The notes: a model not told the origin generated them from the sequence alone. Counted from the first letter of the stretch, positions 13,517 through 22,773 are shown. The stretch is 64,000 nucleotides of DNA from Cobetia amphilecti (GCF_020217465.1 NZ_CP084115.1:1-64000); one strand, 5' to 3'. Numbers and translations: made by a program.

Positions 13517-13561
13517 CACGTGTGGACTGAGCGCGTGCGGACTGAGCGTGTGTGGATTGAG
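13517..13561. repeat. Three 15-bp tandem repeats after hldD
   Basis: CACGTGTGGACTGAG, CGCGTGCGGACTGAG and CGTGTGTGGATTGAG follow head to tail, beginning 7 bp past the hldD stop. Same period and position relative to a stop codon as the arrays at luxS and the GT4 gene. Confidence 0.75.
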
Positions 13562-13641
13562 GGTGAGCGCCTGCCTCGCAAGGGCGATGGGGCAGGGCAA
13601 GCGCACCCGCAAGGAGGATTGGCCGTGAAGAGGAGCAAGGC

Positions 13642-14661
13642 ATGAGTGAGCGCATTCTGGTGGTCGGGCCCAGCTGGGTCGGCGACATGGTGATGGCGCA
13701 GAGCCTGTTCATGACGCTGAAGCAGCGCTCGCCCGGCTGCCGGATCAGTGTGCTGGCGCCCGCCTGGTCGCAGCCGATCATCGAGCGCATGCCCGAGGTC
13801 GAGGAGGCACTGGCGTTGCCGGCGGGGCATGGTGACTTCGCCCTTAAGGCGCGCTGGCAGCTCGGGCGTTCGCTGCGTGGGCGCTTCGACCGCGCCATCG
13901 TGTTGCCGCGCTCGTGGAAGGCAGCGCTGGTGCCGTTCTTCGCGCGCATTCCGGTGCGCGTCGGCTTCACCGGTGAGCAGCGCTACGGCCTGCTCACCGA
14001 GTGCCGCAAGCTCGACAAGTCGGTGCTCGATCAGACCGTCAAGCGCTTCACGTCGCTGGGCCTGCCCGTTGAGGAGGCCAATCCGCCGGCGGGCATCCCG
14101 GAGCCCGCTCTGGTCACTGACAGCGCCAATCAGCTGCGCTTGCGCGGCGAGTTGGGACTGGTGGCGCCGCCGGCACCCATCATCGGCATGATGCCCGGGG
14201 CGGAATATGGCCCGGCCAAGCAGTGGCCGCTGGCGCACTTTCGCGCGCTTGCCGAGTCATTGACTCGCCAGGGGGCCGAGGTGCGCATCTTCGGTGGCCC
14301 CAAGGATGTCGCGGCGGGAGAGGAGATCGCCCAGGGGCTTGCGGGCGTTCACAACCTGTGTGGCAAGACGCGGCTGGCGGATGCGGTGGACCTGATCGCC
14401 GAGTGTCGGGAAGTGGTCAGCAATGACTCCGGCCTGATGCATGTCGCGGCCGCGGTAGGGGCCCGTATCCAGGGTATCTACGGTTCCTCGTCGCCGCATT
14501 ACACGCCGCCGCTGACGGCCAATCGCGAGATCCACTGGCTGGCGCTGGAGTGTTCACCCTGCTTCAAGCGCGTCTGCCCGCTGGGGCATACCAATTGCCT
14601 GAACCATATTGCTCCCGAGCGACTGTTGACGGCGATCTCGCTGGATGAGGATGCGCGGTGA
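13642..14661 (+). CDS. waaF: ADP-heptose:LPS heptosyltransferase II
   Basis: WaaF adds the second heptose to the lipopolysaccharide inner core at the cytoplasmic face of the inner membrane. The 339-residue GT9 protein shows ILVVGPSWVGDMVMAQSLF at the start, the donor-binding MPGAEYGPAKQWP, VSNDSGLMHVAAAVG and the WaaF-typical SSSPHYTPPL, plus a C-terminal CSPCFKRVCPLGHTNCL. GGAGG-like purines precede the ATG. Its stop overlaps the start of the next gene by GTGA, so the two are probably translated together. Confidence 0.95.
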   Translation: MSERILVVGPSWVGDMVMAQSLFMTLKQRSPGCRISVLAPAWSQPIIERMPEVEEALALPAGHGDFALKARWQLGRSLRGRFDRAIVLPRSWKAALVPFFARIPVRVGFTGEQRYGLLTECRKLDKSVLDQTVKRFTSLGLPVEEANPPAGIPEPALVTDSANQLRLRGELGLVAPPAPIIGMMPGAEYGPAKQWPLAHFRALAESLTRQGAEVRIFGGPKDVAAGEEIAQGLAGVHNLCGKTRLADAVDLIAECREVVSNDSGLMHVAAAVGARIQGIYGSSSPHYTPPLTANREIHWLALECSPCFKRVCPLGHTNCLNHIAPERLLTAISLDEDAR

Positions 14662-15569
14662 ACCTGCCGAGAAACCGTACGACGGATGATCTGATCCACC
14701 CGCGCATGCGCGGGGCCATGCAGCGTGCTCAGCGGATCGAGGCGCTGCGTGCCTGGTGCGAGCACCACCTGATACTGCCGTTCAGTCGTTGCTGGTTGAT
14801 GCGCTGGAAGCGCCAGCGTGCACGCCATCAGTCCCTTGAGCGCCGTGGCCTGCCGCGTCATGCGCTGGAAGACGTGATGGGGCAGGAGGCGTTGACGGTC
14901 TGGGTCAATCCGCGTGAGCTGGTGCGCGACGTCAACTTCGGGCGTGACAAGCGCAACCGGCCTTCCTCCAACGCCTTCATCTGGGATGGCGACTGGGACC
15001 TGCGGCGCGGTGCCTTCCGTTTCGGTTCACGCTCGCGTCTGATGCGGGACCTGATCGAGCATGGCGATGACCTGACGGTGACGGAGCGCTATCAGCACTT
15101 GAAGGCCTTGCTGGAGGCGGGCAAGCCGTGGGCGTCTCCGCGTGATGGGCTGTTGATGGACAGTGAGGAGCAGATTCTCGGCTATCTGCGCTGTTATCGC
15201 GGTTATCTGCAGGACATGGCCAGCAATGGCTTTCGTCAGGGGGTCACCAAGGACGAGATGGGTGTCGCGGTGACGCGTGAGGGTCGCCTGCTCAAGATCA
15301 ACCGTGGCCTGCATCGTCTGGCCATGGCGCAACAGGTCGGTGTGCCCAGCGTGCCCGTCGTCATCAAGGCGGTACATCGTGAGTTCTGGGACAGAGTGAC
15401 CGCTGGTGCCGAAGGCGGTGAGGCCCTGCAGCGGCTGCAGGCTGCGCTGCGTGAGTGTCGACCCGAAAGCGAACCAGGTCCGCTGGATCCCAAGACATAT
15501 CCCGTATTGGGTGTGGATGAAGGTTGGCCGGATCTGCGCGGCCTGGAGGACGGTGATTCGCGCGCCTGA
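14658..15569 (+). CDS. Unknown ParB/sulfiredoxin-like protein coupled to waaF
   Basis: A 303-residue basic protein, not assigned to a named family. It has no signal peptide; only one hydrophobic patch (about 38-50) is evident. Residues 109-114 (WDGDWD) followed by an aromatic/basic segment, and the C-terminal INRGLHRLAMAQQVG (214-228) plus VPVVIKAVHREFW, resemble the pattern GGDWD...DGxHRLAIA...IPVxVxxRHxxW that I recall from uncharacterised proteins near surface-sugar genes; the HR segment fits ParB/Srx folds, which bind or hydrolyse nucleotides. Start GTG overlaps the waaF stop. A role in core-sugar assembly or modification is inference from context only. Confidence 0.75.
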   Translation: MNLPRNRTTDDLIHPRMRGAMQRAQRIEALRAWCEHHLILPFSRCWLMRWKRQRARHQSLERRGLPRHALEDVMGQEALTVWVNPRELVRDVNFGRDKRNRPSSNAFIWDGDWDLRRGAFRFGSRSRLMRDLIEHGDDLTVTERYQHLKALLEAGKPWASPRDGLLMDSEEQILGYLRCYRGYLQDMASNGFRQGVTKDEMGVAVTREGRLLKINRGLHRLAMAQQVGVPSVPVVIKAVHREFWDRVTAGAEGGEALQRLQAALRECRPESEPGPLDPKTYPVLGVDEGWPDLRGLEDGDSRA

Positions 15570-15600
15570 GTTGCTGACCTGCTGTTTGGAAAAACGAAAA

Positions 15601-15641
15601 AAGCCCTGTTTCATTGTGATGTTTCACATGAAACAGGGCTT
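15601..15641 (+). terminator. Terminator after the waaF operon, with a parS-like arm
   Basis: A 13-bp stem (15601-15613 with 15629-15641) is extended by an inner TGTGA/TCACA pairing with one bulged T, and is followed by TTTTTTATT. It ends the waaF unit and, in reverse, can serve the convergent GT4 gene. Its 3' arm contains a degenerate parS. Confidence 0.85.
15620..15635. promoter_or_regulatory. Degenerate parS (CpG changed to CpA)
   Basis: TGTTTCACATGAAACA matches the perfect parS in 15 of 16 positions; the central CG is CA. It lies within the terminator hairpin, so its resemblance may be partly structural. ParB binding would probably be weak. Confidence 0.45.
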
Positions 15642-15660
15642 TTTTATTCTCTAGCCGGGC

Positions 15661-15705
15661 GATAGGTACTTGGATGATAGGTGCCTGGACGATAGGTGCT
15701 TGTGG
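15661..15705. repeat. Three 15-bp tandem repeats downstream of the GT4 gene
   Basis: GATAGGTACTTGGAT, GATAGGTGCCTGGAC and GATAGGTGCTTGTGG lie head to tail, 27 bp beyond the stop of the leftward glycosyltransferase gene and next to the terminator. Confidence 0.75.
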
Positions 15706-15731
15706 GCCAGCTGTCTGAGATGAAAAGTGGT

Positions 15732-16865
15732 CTAGCGTGCCAGCCGCTGATAAAGCCCCAGATAGGCCTCGCCCATGGCGCTGGGAGTGAAGCGTGCCAG
15801 ATGCCTCCGTGCCCCCGCGACCAGCCGCTCCCGACGTGGTGCATCAGCGACGAGTGCCACGATGGCGGCAGCCAGTGCCTGGGCATCGCCGGTGGGTACC
15901 AGCACGCCGGTGCTGTCGTCATGCACGATATCGGGGATGCCATCCACATCGCTTGCGATGATCGGTACGCCGTGATCCATCACGTCGAGCAGAATCGAGC
16001 CGAGACCCTCGTTGCGTGACGGAAAGGCGAACAGATCGAAGGCTTCCAGATAGTCGCCGACATTGGTGTGGAAGCCTTCCCAGACCAGATTGTCGAGATC
16101 GCCACTTTCCGCCTTGAAGGCCGCCTCGTCCTCACCAGCGCCCAGGCAGACGAACAGCAGCTGCGGGTGGCTGTCGCGCAGCCTGCGGGCCGCCTCGATC
16201 AGCACTCGCTGGCCCTTGTGGCGGTCCACCAGGGCGCCGACATGCCCGATGACAACACGATCCCCTGCGGGCGTATTGCCGAAATGCTGGCGTAGCTCGG
16301 CCACGGCCTGCTTGTCGCTGGGCAGATGGGCGAGGGTGCTGGGAATCAACGCCGTCTCGCCCCATTGGCGCTCCCGCAGGTGAGATTCGATCACCGACGA
16401 AATCGCCACCCGGCAGGCGGCCGCGCGATAGGTCAGGCGATTGAACGGCTTGTCCTTCACCGGCTGGGGCACCCGGCGTGTCAGCAGGTAGGGCGTGCCG
16501 GTGAGGCGCTGATGCAGCCATGCCCAGTGCACGGCCTTGGCTTCGTGAGCATGCACGATATCGGCGCGGGGCTGGCCGAGATGGCCCTTGAAGCGTCCGC
16601 TGATCTCGATCACGTCCACCGTGACGGCAAGCTCAAGCGCCGCCAGTTCGCTGATCAAGGGCGAGCCCCGTAGGCACACCAGTGACTGGCGGATCGGCGC
16701 ACCGGCTTCGCCGTTCTCCCCCGGACTTGCGCGTCGCGCCAGGTCCGCGATCAGGTTGAGCGTCTGGCGCTCACCGCCGCGAAAGCCGCGTGCCAGATTG
16801 ACATGGCGTACGTGAAGCGGGCGCGTCACACCTCGCGCGGCAGTCGGCTCACAGCTAGAGGTCAT
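15732..16865 (-). CDS. Glycosyltransferase family 4 (GT-B), LPS core
   Basis: A 377-residue retaining glycosyltransferase. The N-terminal acceptor domain has VNLARGFRGGERQTLNLI; the C-terminal donor domain has VIGHVGALVDRHKGQ, FVCLGAGED and FAFPSRNEGLGSILLDVM, the E-x7-E nucleotide-sugar motif of GT4. The ATG at 16865 has AAGG ten bases upstream; another ATG at 16874 would overlap the upstream gene. It starts 2 bp after the GT2 gene stop. Position among kdkA, opsX and waaA suggests it extends the core oligosaccharide; sugar donor unknown. Confidence 0.88.
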   Translation of the reverse strand: MTSSCEPTAARGVTRPLHVRHVNLARGFRGGERQTLNLIADLARRASPGENGEAGAPIRQSLVCLRGSPLISELAALELAVTVDVIEISGRFKGHLGQPRADIVHAHEAKAVHWAWLHQRLTGTPYLLTRRVPQPVKDKPFNRLTYRAAACRVAISSVIESHLRERQWGETALIPSTLAHLPSDKQAVAELRQHFGNTPAGDRVVIGHVGALVDRHKGQRVLIEAARRLRDSHPQLLFVCLGAGEDEAAFKAESGDLDNLVWEGFHTNVGDYLEAFDLFAFPSRNEGLGSILLDVMDHGVPIIASDVDGIPDIVHDDSTGVLVPTGDAQALAAAIVALVADAPRRERLVAGARRHLARFTPSAMGEAYLGLYQRLAR

Positions 16866-16867
16866 GG

Positions 16868-17728
16868 TCACCATACCTTGTTGAAATCTTCGGCCTCACG
16901 CACCTTGGCGTCGCGCTGGAATTCCAGCAGCTTGGCGTATTTCAGGTAGGCATTGACGCTGGCTGACAGCGCCACCGAGAAGCCATCGACGCCATCGCGG
17001 AAGCCGGCCTGGAAGACGAACTTGCGCATGAAGGCATTGCTGGCATGCAGGAAGGGAGTGAAGGCGTTGGCGCGTTTTCCCTTCTGATACATGATCTTGG
17101 CGGCGCGGTTCGAGAAACGGCCACTGGCCTTGACGAACAGTTCACCGAGATTGGCGAAGCTGTAATGCTCGAGATCGGCGTCCAGCTCGCAGGGATGGTT
17201 GGCCTGCACCGAGCTGTGCTGACGCGAATCGCGGAAGGCGAGTTTCTCGCGGTCATACAGGCGCAGGCAGTAATCGGGATACCAGCCGGCATGCCTCACC
17301 CAGCGCGAGCCGATGAAGTTGCGACGGCGTAGCGCGAAGCCATCATGGGGCGTGCTGTCGAGTGCCAGTTCCCGGATGGCGCTGACGGCACCGTCGGTCA
17401 GGCGCTCATCGGCATCCAGAGACAGCACCCAGCGGTGGCTGGCATGGCTCGGCCCGACATTCTTCTGCGGCCCGTCGCCCAGGTAGGGTTGATCGATCAC
17501 CACGGCGCCCATGTTGCGCGCCAGCTCGCAGGTGGCATCGGTGGAGCCGGAATCGACCACGATCAGCTCATCGCAGACCTGGGCCAGCGAGCGCAGGCAG
17601 TCCTCGATGTTGTGGGCTTCATTGAGGGTGATGACACAGCCGGTGATGGGTACGGCGGTGTGTAGCTTGCCATCAGAAGAATGGGCGGCCGGGGCCTCGT
17701 CGCTCGTATTCATGACGGTCTCTGTCAT
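16868..17728 (-). CDS. Glycosyltransferase family 2 (WaaE/KdtX-like)
   Basis: A 286-residue inverting GT-A enzyme. ITGCVITLNEAHNIEDCLRS, ELIVVDSGSTDATCELA and the metal-binding LSLDADERL form the GT2 core, and RHAGWYPDYCLRLYDR is typical of the WaaE/KdtX branch that adds glucose to the inner core. The C-terminal part contains paired hydrophobic stretches (FMRKFVFQAGFRDGVDGF) suggesting membrane association. It forms an operon with the GT4 gene (2-bp gap). Exact acceptor is inferred from family and context. Confidence 0.88.
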   Translation of the reverse strand: MTETVMNTSDEAPAAHSSDGKLHTAVPITGCVITLNEAHNIEDCLRSLAQVCDELIVVDSGSTDATCELARNMGAVVIDQPYLGDGPQKNVGPSHASHRWVLSLDADERLTDGAVSAIRELALDSTPHDGFALRRRNFIGSRWVRHAGWYPDYCLRLYDREKLAFRDSRQHSSVQANHPCELDADLEHYSFANLGELFVKASGRFSNRAAKIMYQKGKRANAFTPFLHASNAFMRKFVFQAGFRDGVDGFSVALSASVNAYLKYAKLLEFQRDAKVREAEDFNKVW

Positions 17729-17916
17729 AAGGGCGCCTGCAGCACGACGGGGTGTGGCAGGCGCCGATGGGACTCAGTGGCAGGCTCGCCTGGGCGATGC
17801 GTCTGCCGACGATTCATGTCGCTATCGTACACTGCATGGTCGCCGATGCCTTGCCGGGCGGTATTCTGAAGTGCCATTCGGGAAGCGCCATGCGTGAAGG
17901 ATCAGTCTTGGTCGGC

Positions 17917-18705
17917 TCAAGCTTGATAGGCGCTGCGGATGCGGGCCAGGCACGCCGCATGATGTGTCGGGGTGAAGCGGGCCAACGAACGGCCCAGGCG
18001 GGAGAGATTGCTCTCGCGCCAGCGTGCATCCGTGGGAGCCTCGGCATGCAGCTGGCAGCGATCGAGATCGATCACGTAGACGCGTTCGCTTTCATCGATC
18101 AGCAGGTTGCGTGCGTTGAGGTCGACATGCTCGAGCCCGGCGTCATGCACGGCGCGAATGGCGTGGCCTGTGGCGTCGAGCAGGCGAAGCAGAGCCTCGG
18201 GCAGCTCGGCCCCGGCAGTCAGGCGCTGTGCTTCGAGGGCGATCAGGTCATCGGCGAAGGCGCGTGCGCCGGGAATCAGCACCGTGATCAGGGCGGCCTC
18301 GTAGGTCAGACCATGCCGCCACACGCAGGCACCGACGGGCTCTGGCACCGGCAGCCCCTGGCGATACAGACGCTCCGTCAGGCGCAGTTCGGCGAAGGCG
18401 CGGGTGCGCTCAAGGCCGGTATAGAGGTAGCGCTGACTGGCGAGCTTCGCGATCAGGCCGCCGCGACGATAGGGGCGCAGTGCCCAGCGGCGAGCCGGTG
18501 TCGCGGTGGTATTGGCGGGTTGCAGTTCGGCGGGCAAACGACAGACATCGAGGAACAGACTCGCCCCGCGCCCCGGCGCTTCGCCGGTCACGGCGTCGTG
18601 TTCGCGCCAGAACGATGGCATGAACCAGTCCGGCGTCATTTGTGGCGCTGTTTCGCCATCATATAGAATGTGGGCATTCTCATTTCGGAAAACTGCCATC
18701 CGCAT
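17917..18705 (-). CDS. kdkA: 3-deoxy-D-manno-octulosonic acid (Kdo) kinase
   Basis: KdkA phosphorylates Kdo on lipid A, as in Haemophilus, where a single phosphorylated Kdo links the core. The 262-residue protein has the lipopolysaccharide-kinase layout: GRGASLFLDV, RPYRRGGLIAKL, LTERLYRQGLPVPEP, catalytic loop HVDLNARNLLID and the Asp of VIDLDRC. Start at 18705 has GGAGAGG seven bases upstream; its CAT overlaps the ATG of the divergent heptosyltransferase. An alternative ATG at 18699 lacks such a site. A weak hairpin (17732-17740/17757-17765) follows the gene. Confidence 0.9.
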   Translation of the reverse strand: MRMAVFRNENAHILYDGETAPQMTPDWFMPSFWREHDAVTGEAPGRGASLFLDVCRLPAELQPANTTATPARRWALRPYRRGGLIAKLASQRYLYTGLERTRAFAELRLTERLYRQGLPVPEPVGACVWRHGLTYEAALITVLIPGARAFADDLIALEAQRLTAGAELPEALLRLLDATGHAIRAVHDAGLEHVDLNARNLLIDESERVYVIDLDRCQLHAEAPTDARWRESNLSRLGRSLARFTPTHHAACLARIRSAYQA

Positions 18706-19867
18706 GAAGCATCCTCTCCCTGCCCAGCCCGCACATATCTGCGTGCTCCGGCTCTCCGCTCTCGGCGATGTCTGCAATCTTGTGCCAACGGTACGCGCCT
18801 TGCAGCGTCAGTGGCCTGAGGCCCGCATTACCTGGATCGTCGGCAAGGGGGAGCACAGTCTACTGTCCGGCCTGACCGGGGTCGAGTTCGTGGTCTATGA
18901 CAAGTCCACCGGCCTTGCGGGCATGCGCGCCATCTGGCGGCAGCTCAAGGACACGCACTTCGATGTGCTGCTGCACATGCAGCAGGCACTGCGTGCCAGT
19001 GCGCTGTCCCTGGGCCTCAAGGCCAAGGTGCGCATCGGTTACGACCGTGCGCGCGCCAAGGACTGGCAGTACCTCTTTACTTCCCATCAGCTGGCCCCGA
19101 GAGAGCGCGCCCACGTGCTGGAGTCGTTCATGGACTTCGCGCGTACGCTGGGTGTCGAGGACTGCCGCCTCGACTGGCGCCTCGATGTACCGCCCGAGGC
19201 CTACACCGAAGCCGCACGCGTCACCGGTGAGGCGCCGTATCTGATCATCAGTCCGTGTGCCAATCCGCGACTGCGCAACTTCCGCAACTGGTCGCCGGAA
19301 GGCTATGCGGCGGTCGTCGATCATGCCTGGCAGCAATATGGCATCCGCAGCGTGATGACCGGTGGCGGCAGCCCGCAGGAACGTGAAATGGGCGCGCGCA
19401 TCAAGGCGCTGGTCAGCGAAGGCGCGGTCATCGATGCCATCGGTGGCACCTCGCTCAAGGGCCTGTTGGCGATGATCGATCGCGCCGTGGCCGTGATCGC
19501 GCCGGATTCCGGCCCGGTGCACATGGGCAATGCGCTCAACACGCCGGTGATCGGCCTGTACGCCACCACCAACCCCGAGCGCGCGGCACCGTACTGCTGG
19601 CAGCATCTGGTGGTCAATCGCTATCCGGACGCCGTGAAGACCTATCTTCACAAGCAGATGGACGAGATCAACTGGGGCCAGCGCGTGCGCCATCAGGACG
19701 CCATGAGCCTGATTCGCGCCGAGGATGTCATCGCGCGCCTCGCTGAGCTGCTGGCGGACACCGATGGCGTCATTCGTGGCCAGAGCTGCGAACGTCTGCC
19801 GGTCGCGGCTGTCTCCTCTACGGATACCTCTTCTTCCCAATCCCCCTCTGCACGCGGAGACGCCTGA
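18704..19867 (+). CDS. Heptosyltransferase, OpsX-type (probable heptosyltransferase I)
   Basis: A 387-residue GT9 enzyme. The N-terminus [36 protein letters not shown] and the late [19 protein letters not shown] identify an ADP-heptose:LPS heptosyltransferase. The RIGYDRARA block and the adjacency to kdkA recall OpsX of Haemophilus, which adds the first heptose to phosphorylated Kdo; no separate waaC is seen. Start at 18704 is the only Met giving the family N-terminus, but it has no clear ribosome-binding site and overlaps the kdkA start codon. Stop and hldE start overlap (TGATG). Confidence 0.85.
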   Translation: MKHPLPAQPAHICVLRLSALGDVCNLVPTVRALQRQWPEARITWIVGKGEHSLLSGLTGVEFVVYDKSTGLAGMRAIWRQLKDTHFDVLLHMQQALRASALSLGLKAKVRIGYDRARAKDWQYLFTSHQLAPRERAHVLESFMDFARTLGVEDCRLDWRLDVPPEAYTEAARVTGEAPYLIISPCANPRLRNFRNWSPEGYAAVVDHAWQQYGIRSVMTGGGSPQEREMGARIKALVSEGAVIDAIGGTSLKGLLAMIDRAVAVIAPDSGPVHMGNALNTPVIGLYATTNPERAAPYCWQHLVVNRYPDAVKTYLHKQMDEINWGQRVRHQDAMSLIRAEDVIARLAELLADTDGVIRGQSCERLPVAAVSSTDTSSSQSPSARGDA

Positions 19868-21297
19868 TGAAGCTTGATCTGACTGCGCTTGAACAGGCTC
19901 GCCTGCTGGTCGTGGGTGATGTGATGCTCGACCGCTACTGGCACGGTGGCACCTCACGCATCTCGCCGGAAGCACCGGTACCGGTGGTACGAGTCGGCGA
20001 GAGCGAAGACCGCCCCGGCGGTGCCGCCAACGTCGCGCTCAACATCGCCTCGCTCGGCGCACATGCCACCCTCGCGGGTGTGGTCGGTGAGGATGACAAC
20101 GCTGCCATCCTCACGCGCGCGCTGGAAAACGCCAATGTCATCACGCGCTTCCAGGCCAGTGACAGCGTGCCGACCATCACCAAGCTGCGCGTGATGAGCC
20201 GCAATCAGCAGCTGCTGCGCCTCGATTTCGAGGAGCCGCTGCACGAGGTGGATACCAGCGCGCTGGTGAGCCAGGTCGAGGCCGAGCTGGGCGCCAGTGG
20301 CGTGATGATTCTCTCCGACTACGGCAAGGGCTCGCTGAATCAGGTCGAGGCGCTGATCGCCGCTGCGCGTGCGGCGGGCAAGCGTGTGCTGGTCGACCCC
20401 AAGGGCAGTGATTTCTCGCGCTATCGCGGCGCCAGCATCATCACCCCCAACCTGACCGAATTCGAGACCATCGTCGGGCCGTGCCGCAGCGATGAGGAAC
20501 TGGCCGAGAAGGGCGAGGCACTGCGTGCCGAGCTCGAGCTGGAAGCCCTGCTGGTGACGCGCAGCGAGAAGGGCATGACCCTGATCCGCGAGGGCTATCA
20601 GCCGCTGCACCTGCCGACGCATGCGCGTGAGGTCTACGACGTCACCGGTGCCGGCGATACGGTGATCGGCGTGCTGGGCCTGGCGCTGGCGGCCGGTCAC
20701 GCCTTCCCGGAAGCCGTGATGCTGGCCAACCTGGCCGCGGGTCTGGTGGTCGCCAAGCCGGGCACCGCGACCCTGTCGGTGGCGGAGCTCTACACCGCGC
20801 TGCACGGCGACAAGCTGGCGGAATTCGGCGTGATCCAGGAGTCCGCGCTCATCCCGGCAGTCAAGGCCGCCCAGGCACGCGGCGAGCGCGTGGTGATGAC
20901 CAATGGCTGCTTCGACATCCTGCACGCCGGTCACGTGGCCTACCTGCAGGAAGCGGCACGCCACGGCGATCGCCTGATCGTGGCCGTCAACGACGACGAC
21001 TCGGTGGCACGCCTGAAGGGGCCGACACGCCCGATCAACCCGGTGCTGCGCCGCATGCAGGTGCTGGCGGGCCTCGGTGCGGTCGCCTGGGTGGTGCCCT
21101 TCAGCGAGGACACCCCGGCACGCCTGATCGAGGCCGTGCTGCCGGATGTGCTGGTCAAGGGCGGCGACTATCGTCCCGAAGAGATTGCCGGGGGAGAGGC
21201 GGTTATCGCCAATGGCGGTGAAGTCCGCGTGCTCGGTTTCGAGGACGGCGTCTCCACCACCGCGATGATCGCCACCATTCTCGATCGCGAGGACTAG
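19867..21297 (+). CDS. hldE: Bifunctional heptose 7-phosphate kinase / heptose 1-phosphate adenylyltransferase
   Basis: HldE phosphorylates D-beta-D-heptose 7-phosphate and later transfers AMP to heptose 1-phosphate. The 476-residue fusion has an N-terminal ribokinase-like domain ([41 protein letters not shown] with catalytic Asp) and a C-terminal nucleotidyltransferase domain with the [13 protein letters not shown] motif and a late [11 protein letters not shown]. Full length, no sign of decay. It follows opsX with a 1-base overlap and precedes waaA by 2 bp. Confidence 0.97.
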   Translation: MKLDLTALEQARLLVVGDVMLDRYWHGGTSRISPEAPVPVVRVGESEDRPGGAANVALNIASLGAHATLAGVVGEDDNAAILTRALENANVITRFQASDSVPTITKLRVMSRNQQLLRLDFEEPLHEVDTSALVSQVEAELGASGVMILSDYGKGSLNQVEALIAAARAAGKRVLVDPKGSDFSRYRGASIITPNLTEFETIVGPCRSDEELAEKGEALRAELELEALLVTRSEKGMTLIREGYQPLHLPTHAREVYDVTGAGDTVIGVLGLALAAGHAFPEAVMLANLAAGLVVAKPGTATLSVAELYTALHGDKLAEFGVIQESALIPAVKAAQARGERVVMTNGCFDILHAGHVAYLQEAARHGDRLIVAVNDDDSVARLKGPTRPINPVLRRMQVLAGLGAVAWVVPFSEDTPARLIEAVLPDVLVKGGDYRPEEIAGGEAVIANGGEVRVLGFEDGVSTTAMIATILDRED

Positions 21298-21299
21298 GC

Positions 21300-22622
21300 G
21301 TGAGCCTTGCCCGCGGCCTCTACAGCACCGCGCTGACCCTGTTGTCGCCCCTCATCTGGCAGCGGGTCTGGCGCGAGCACGATGCCCAGCACCCGCGCCT
21401 GGAGCGGCTGGGTATCATCCCCTCTACGCCGAGCACCACGCCCGACAGTGAGCGCCCCATCTGGCTGCACGCCGCCTCGCTGGGCGAGGTGGTGATGGTG
21501 GCGAGTCTCGTCGAGGCACTGCGTCAGCGCTACCCACGGCGCCCGCTGGTGCTGACGACCATGACAGCCACCGGCGCTGCACAGGCCGCACGTCTGCTGC
21601 ATACCCCGCAGGGCTCGCCCGAGCTTGCCCCGGCCCGTCACCATTATCTGCCGCTGGATTTCCCGCTGAGCGCGCGGCGCTTCGTGCGTCGGCTGCGTCC
21701 GGCGCTGGCGATCATGGTGGAAACCGAGCTGTGGCCCAACCTGATGGCGGCCTGCGCGCGGGATGACATTGCGCTGTGCGTCATCAATGGCCGCCTGTCG
21801 CCGCGCGCCTTCCAGCGCTATCGCAGGATCGGCGCCCTGATGCGCGACAGTCTTGCTCACGTCAGTGGCCTGTCGGCCAAGTCGCAGCAGGATCTGGAGC
21901 GTTTCATGGCGCTTGGCCTGCCGCCAGCGTGCGGCGCGGCCGTCGGCTCGCTCAAGTTCGAACTGGACATTGCTGAACAGGTCATTGCCGACGGCCAGTC
22001 GCTGCGCCAGTCATTCGCGCAGCGGCCGGTATGGATCGCCGCCTCGACGCATGACGGCGAGGATGGCCAGATACTCGCGGCGCATGCCGCGGTGCGTGAC
22101 CAGCATCCTCAGGCCTTGCTGCTGTTGGTACCGCGCCATCCGCAGCGCTTCGAGGCAGTGGCCGCTCAGGCGGCGCAGTGGTGTCAGGCGCGCGGCGAGA
22201 GCAGCCTGCGGCGCAGTGCCATGTCAGAGAGCGGCACCGAGGTGGTTGGCGCCGTATCGGTACTGGTCGGTGACAGTCTCGGGGAATTGCTGACGCTGTA
22301 TGCGGCCAGTGATATCGCCTTTATCGGCGGCAGTCTGATGCCCATCGGCGGGCACAACCTGCTCGAGCCCGCCGCGTTGGGGCTGCCACTGCTGAGTGGC
22401 CCATCGCTGGACAACTTCAGCGAGATCGCCGAGGTGATGACCGCGGAAGGCGCGCTTCAGGTCGTCGCGGATGACACGGCATTGGCCGAGGCGGTGAATG
22501 CGCTGTTCTCGGATCAGGCCGCGCAGCAGATGGCAGGTCAGGCGGCCAGTCAGGTCGTGGAGCGCAATCGCGGCGCGCTGAGTGGCACCTTGGCGATGCT
22601 CGAGCACCACCTGCCGCTGTGA
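21300..22622 (+). CDS. waaA: Kdo transferase WaaA
   Basis: WaaA transfers Kdo from CMP-Kdo to lipid A precursor at the inner membrane. The 440-residue GT30 protein starts at GTG two bases after hldE and shows an N-terminal hydrophobic anchor, the catalytic-base region WLHAASLGEVVMV, LPLDFPLSARRFV, VETELWPNL, and the C-terminal IGGSLMPIGGHNLLEPAALG. It ends the rightward core unit at a strong terminator. With KdkA present it may be monofunctional (one Kdo), but the sequence alone does not settle this. Confidence 0.95.
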   Translation: MSLARGLYSTALTLLSPLIWQRVWREHDAQHPRLERLGIIPSTPSTTPDSERPIWLHAASLGEVVMVASLVEALRQRYPRRPLVLTTMTATGAAQAARLLHTPQGSPELAPARHHYLPLDFPLSARRFVRRLRPALAIMVETELWPNLMAACARDDIALCVINGRLSPRAFQRYRRIGALMRDSLAHVSGLSAKSQQDLERFMALGLPPACGAAVGSLKFELDIAEQVIADGQSLRQSFAQRPVWIAASTHDGEDGQILAAHAAVRDQHPQALLLLVPRHPQRFEAVAAQAAQWCQARGESSLRRSAMSESGTEVVGAVSVLVGDSLGELLTLYAASDIAFIGGSLMPIGGHNLLEPAALGLPLLSGPSLDNFSEIAEVMTAEGALQVVADDTALAEAVNALFSDQAAQQMAGQAASQVVERNRGALSGTLAMLEHHLPL

Positions 22623-22663
22623 CGTCCCTGCGCACGCAAAGTGTGCATTGACTGTCTGGTCAG

Positions 22664-22699
22664 ACAGAAAACGCCGCACAATCGTGCGGCGTTTTCTGT
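22664..22699. terminator. Bidirectional terminator between waaA and the DeoR gene
   Basis: A perfect 16-bp stem (22664-22679 with 22684-22699), loop AATC, A/T-rich at the base. It serves convergent waaA and deoR-type gene. Confidence 0.88.
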
Positions 22700-22773
22700 T
22701 TGTCAGTGGTCTGGCGCTGCGAGTGGCCTGGCTCTTTCCTGCGAAGCAATCGACAGGCTCGGCAATCTGCAGC

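Noticed and set aside
9211-14238. Long antisense frames across glyS and hldD-waaF (9211-10968 plus strand, 12532-14238 minus strand)
   Set aside because: Both run opposite clear genes with full motif sets; low-complexity Gln/His/Leu/Val composition is typical of antisense frames in high-GC DNA.
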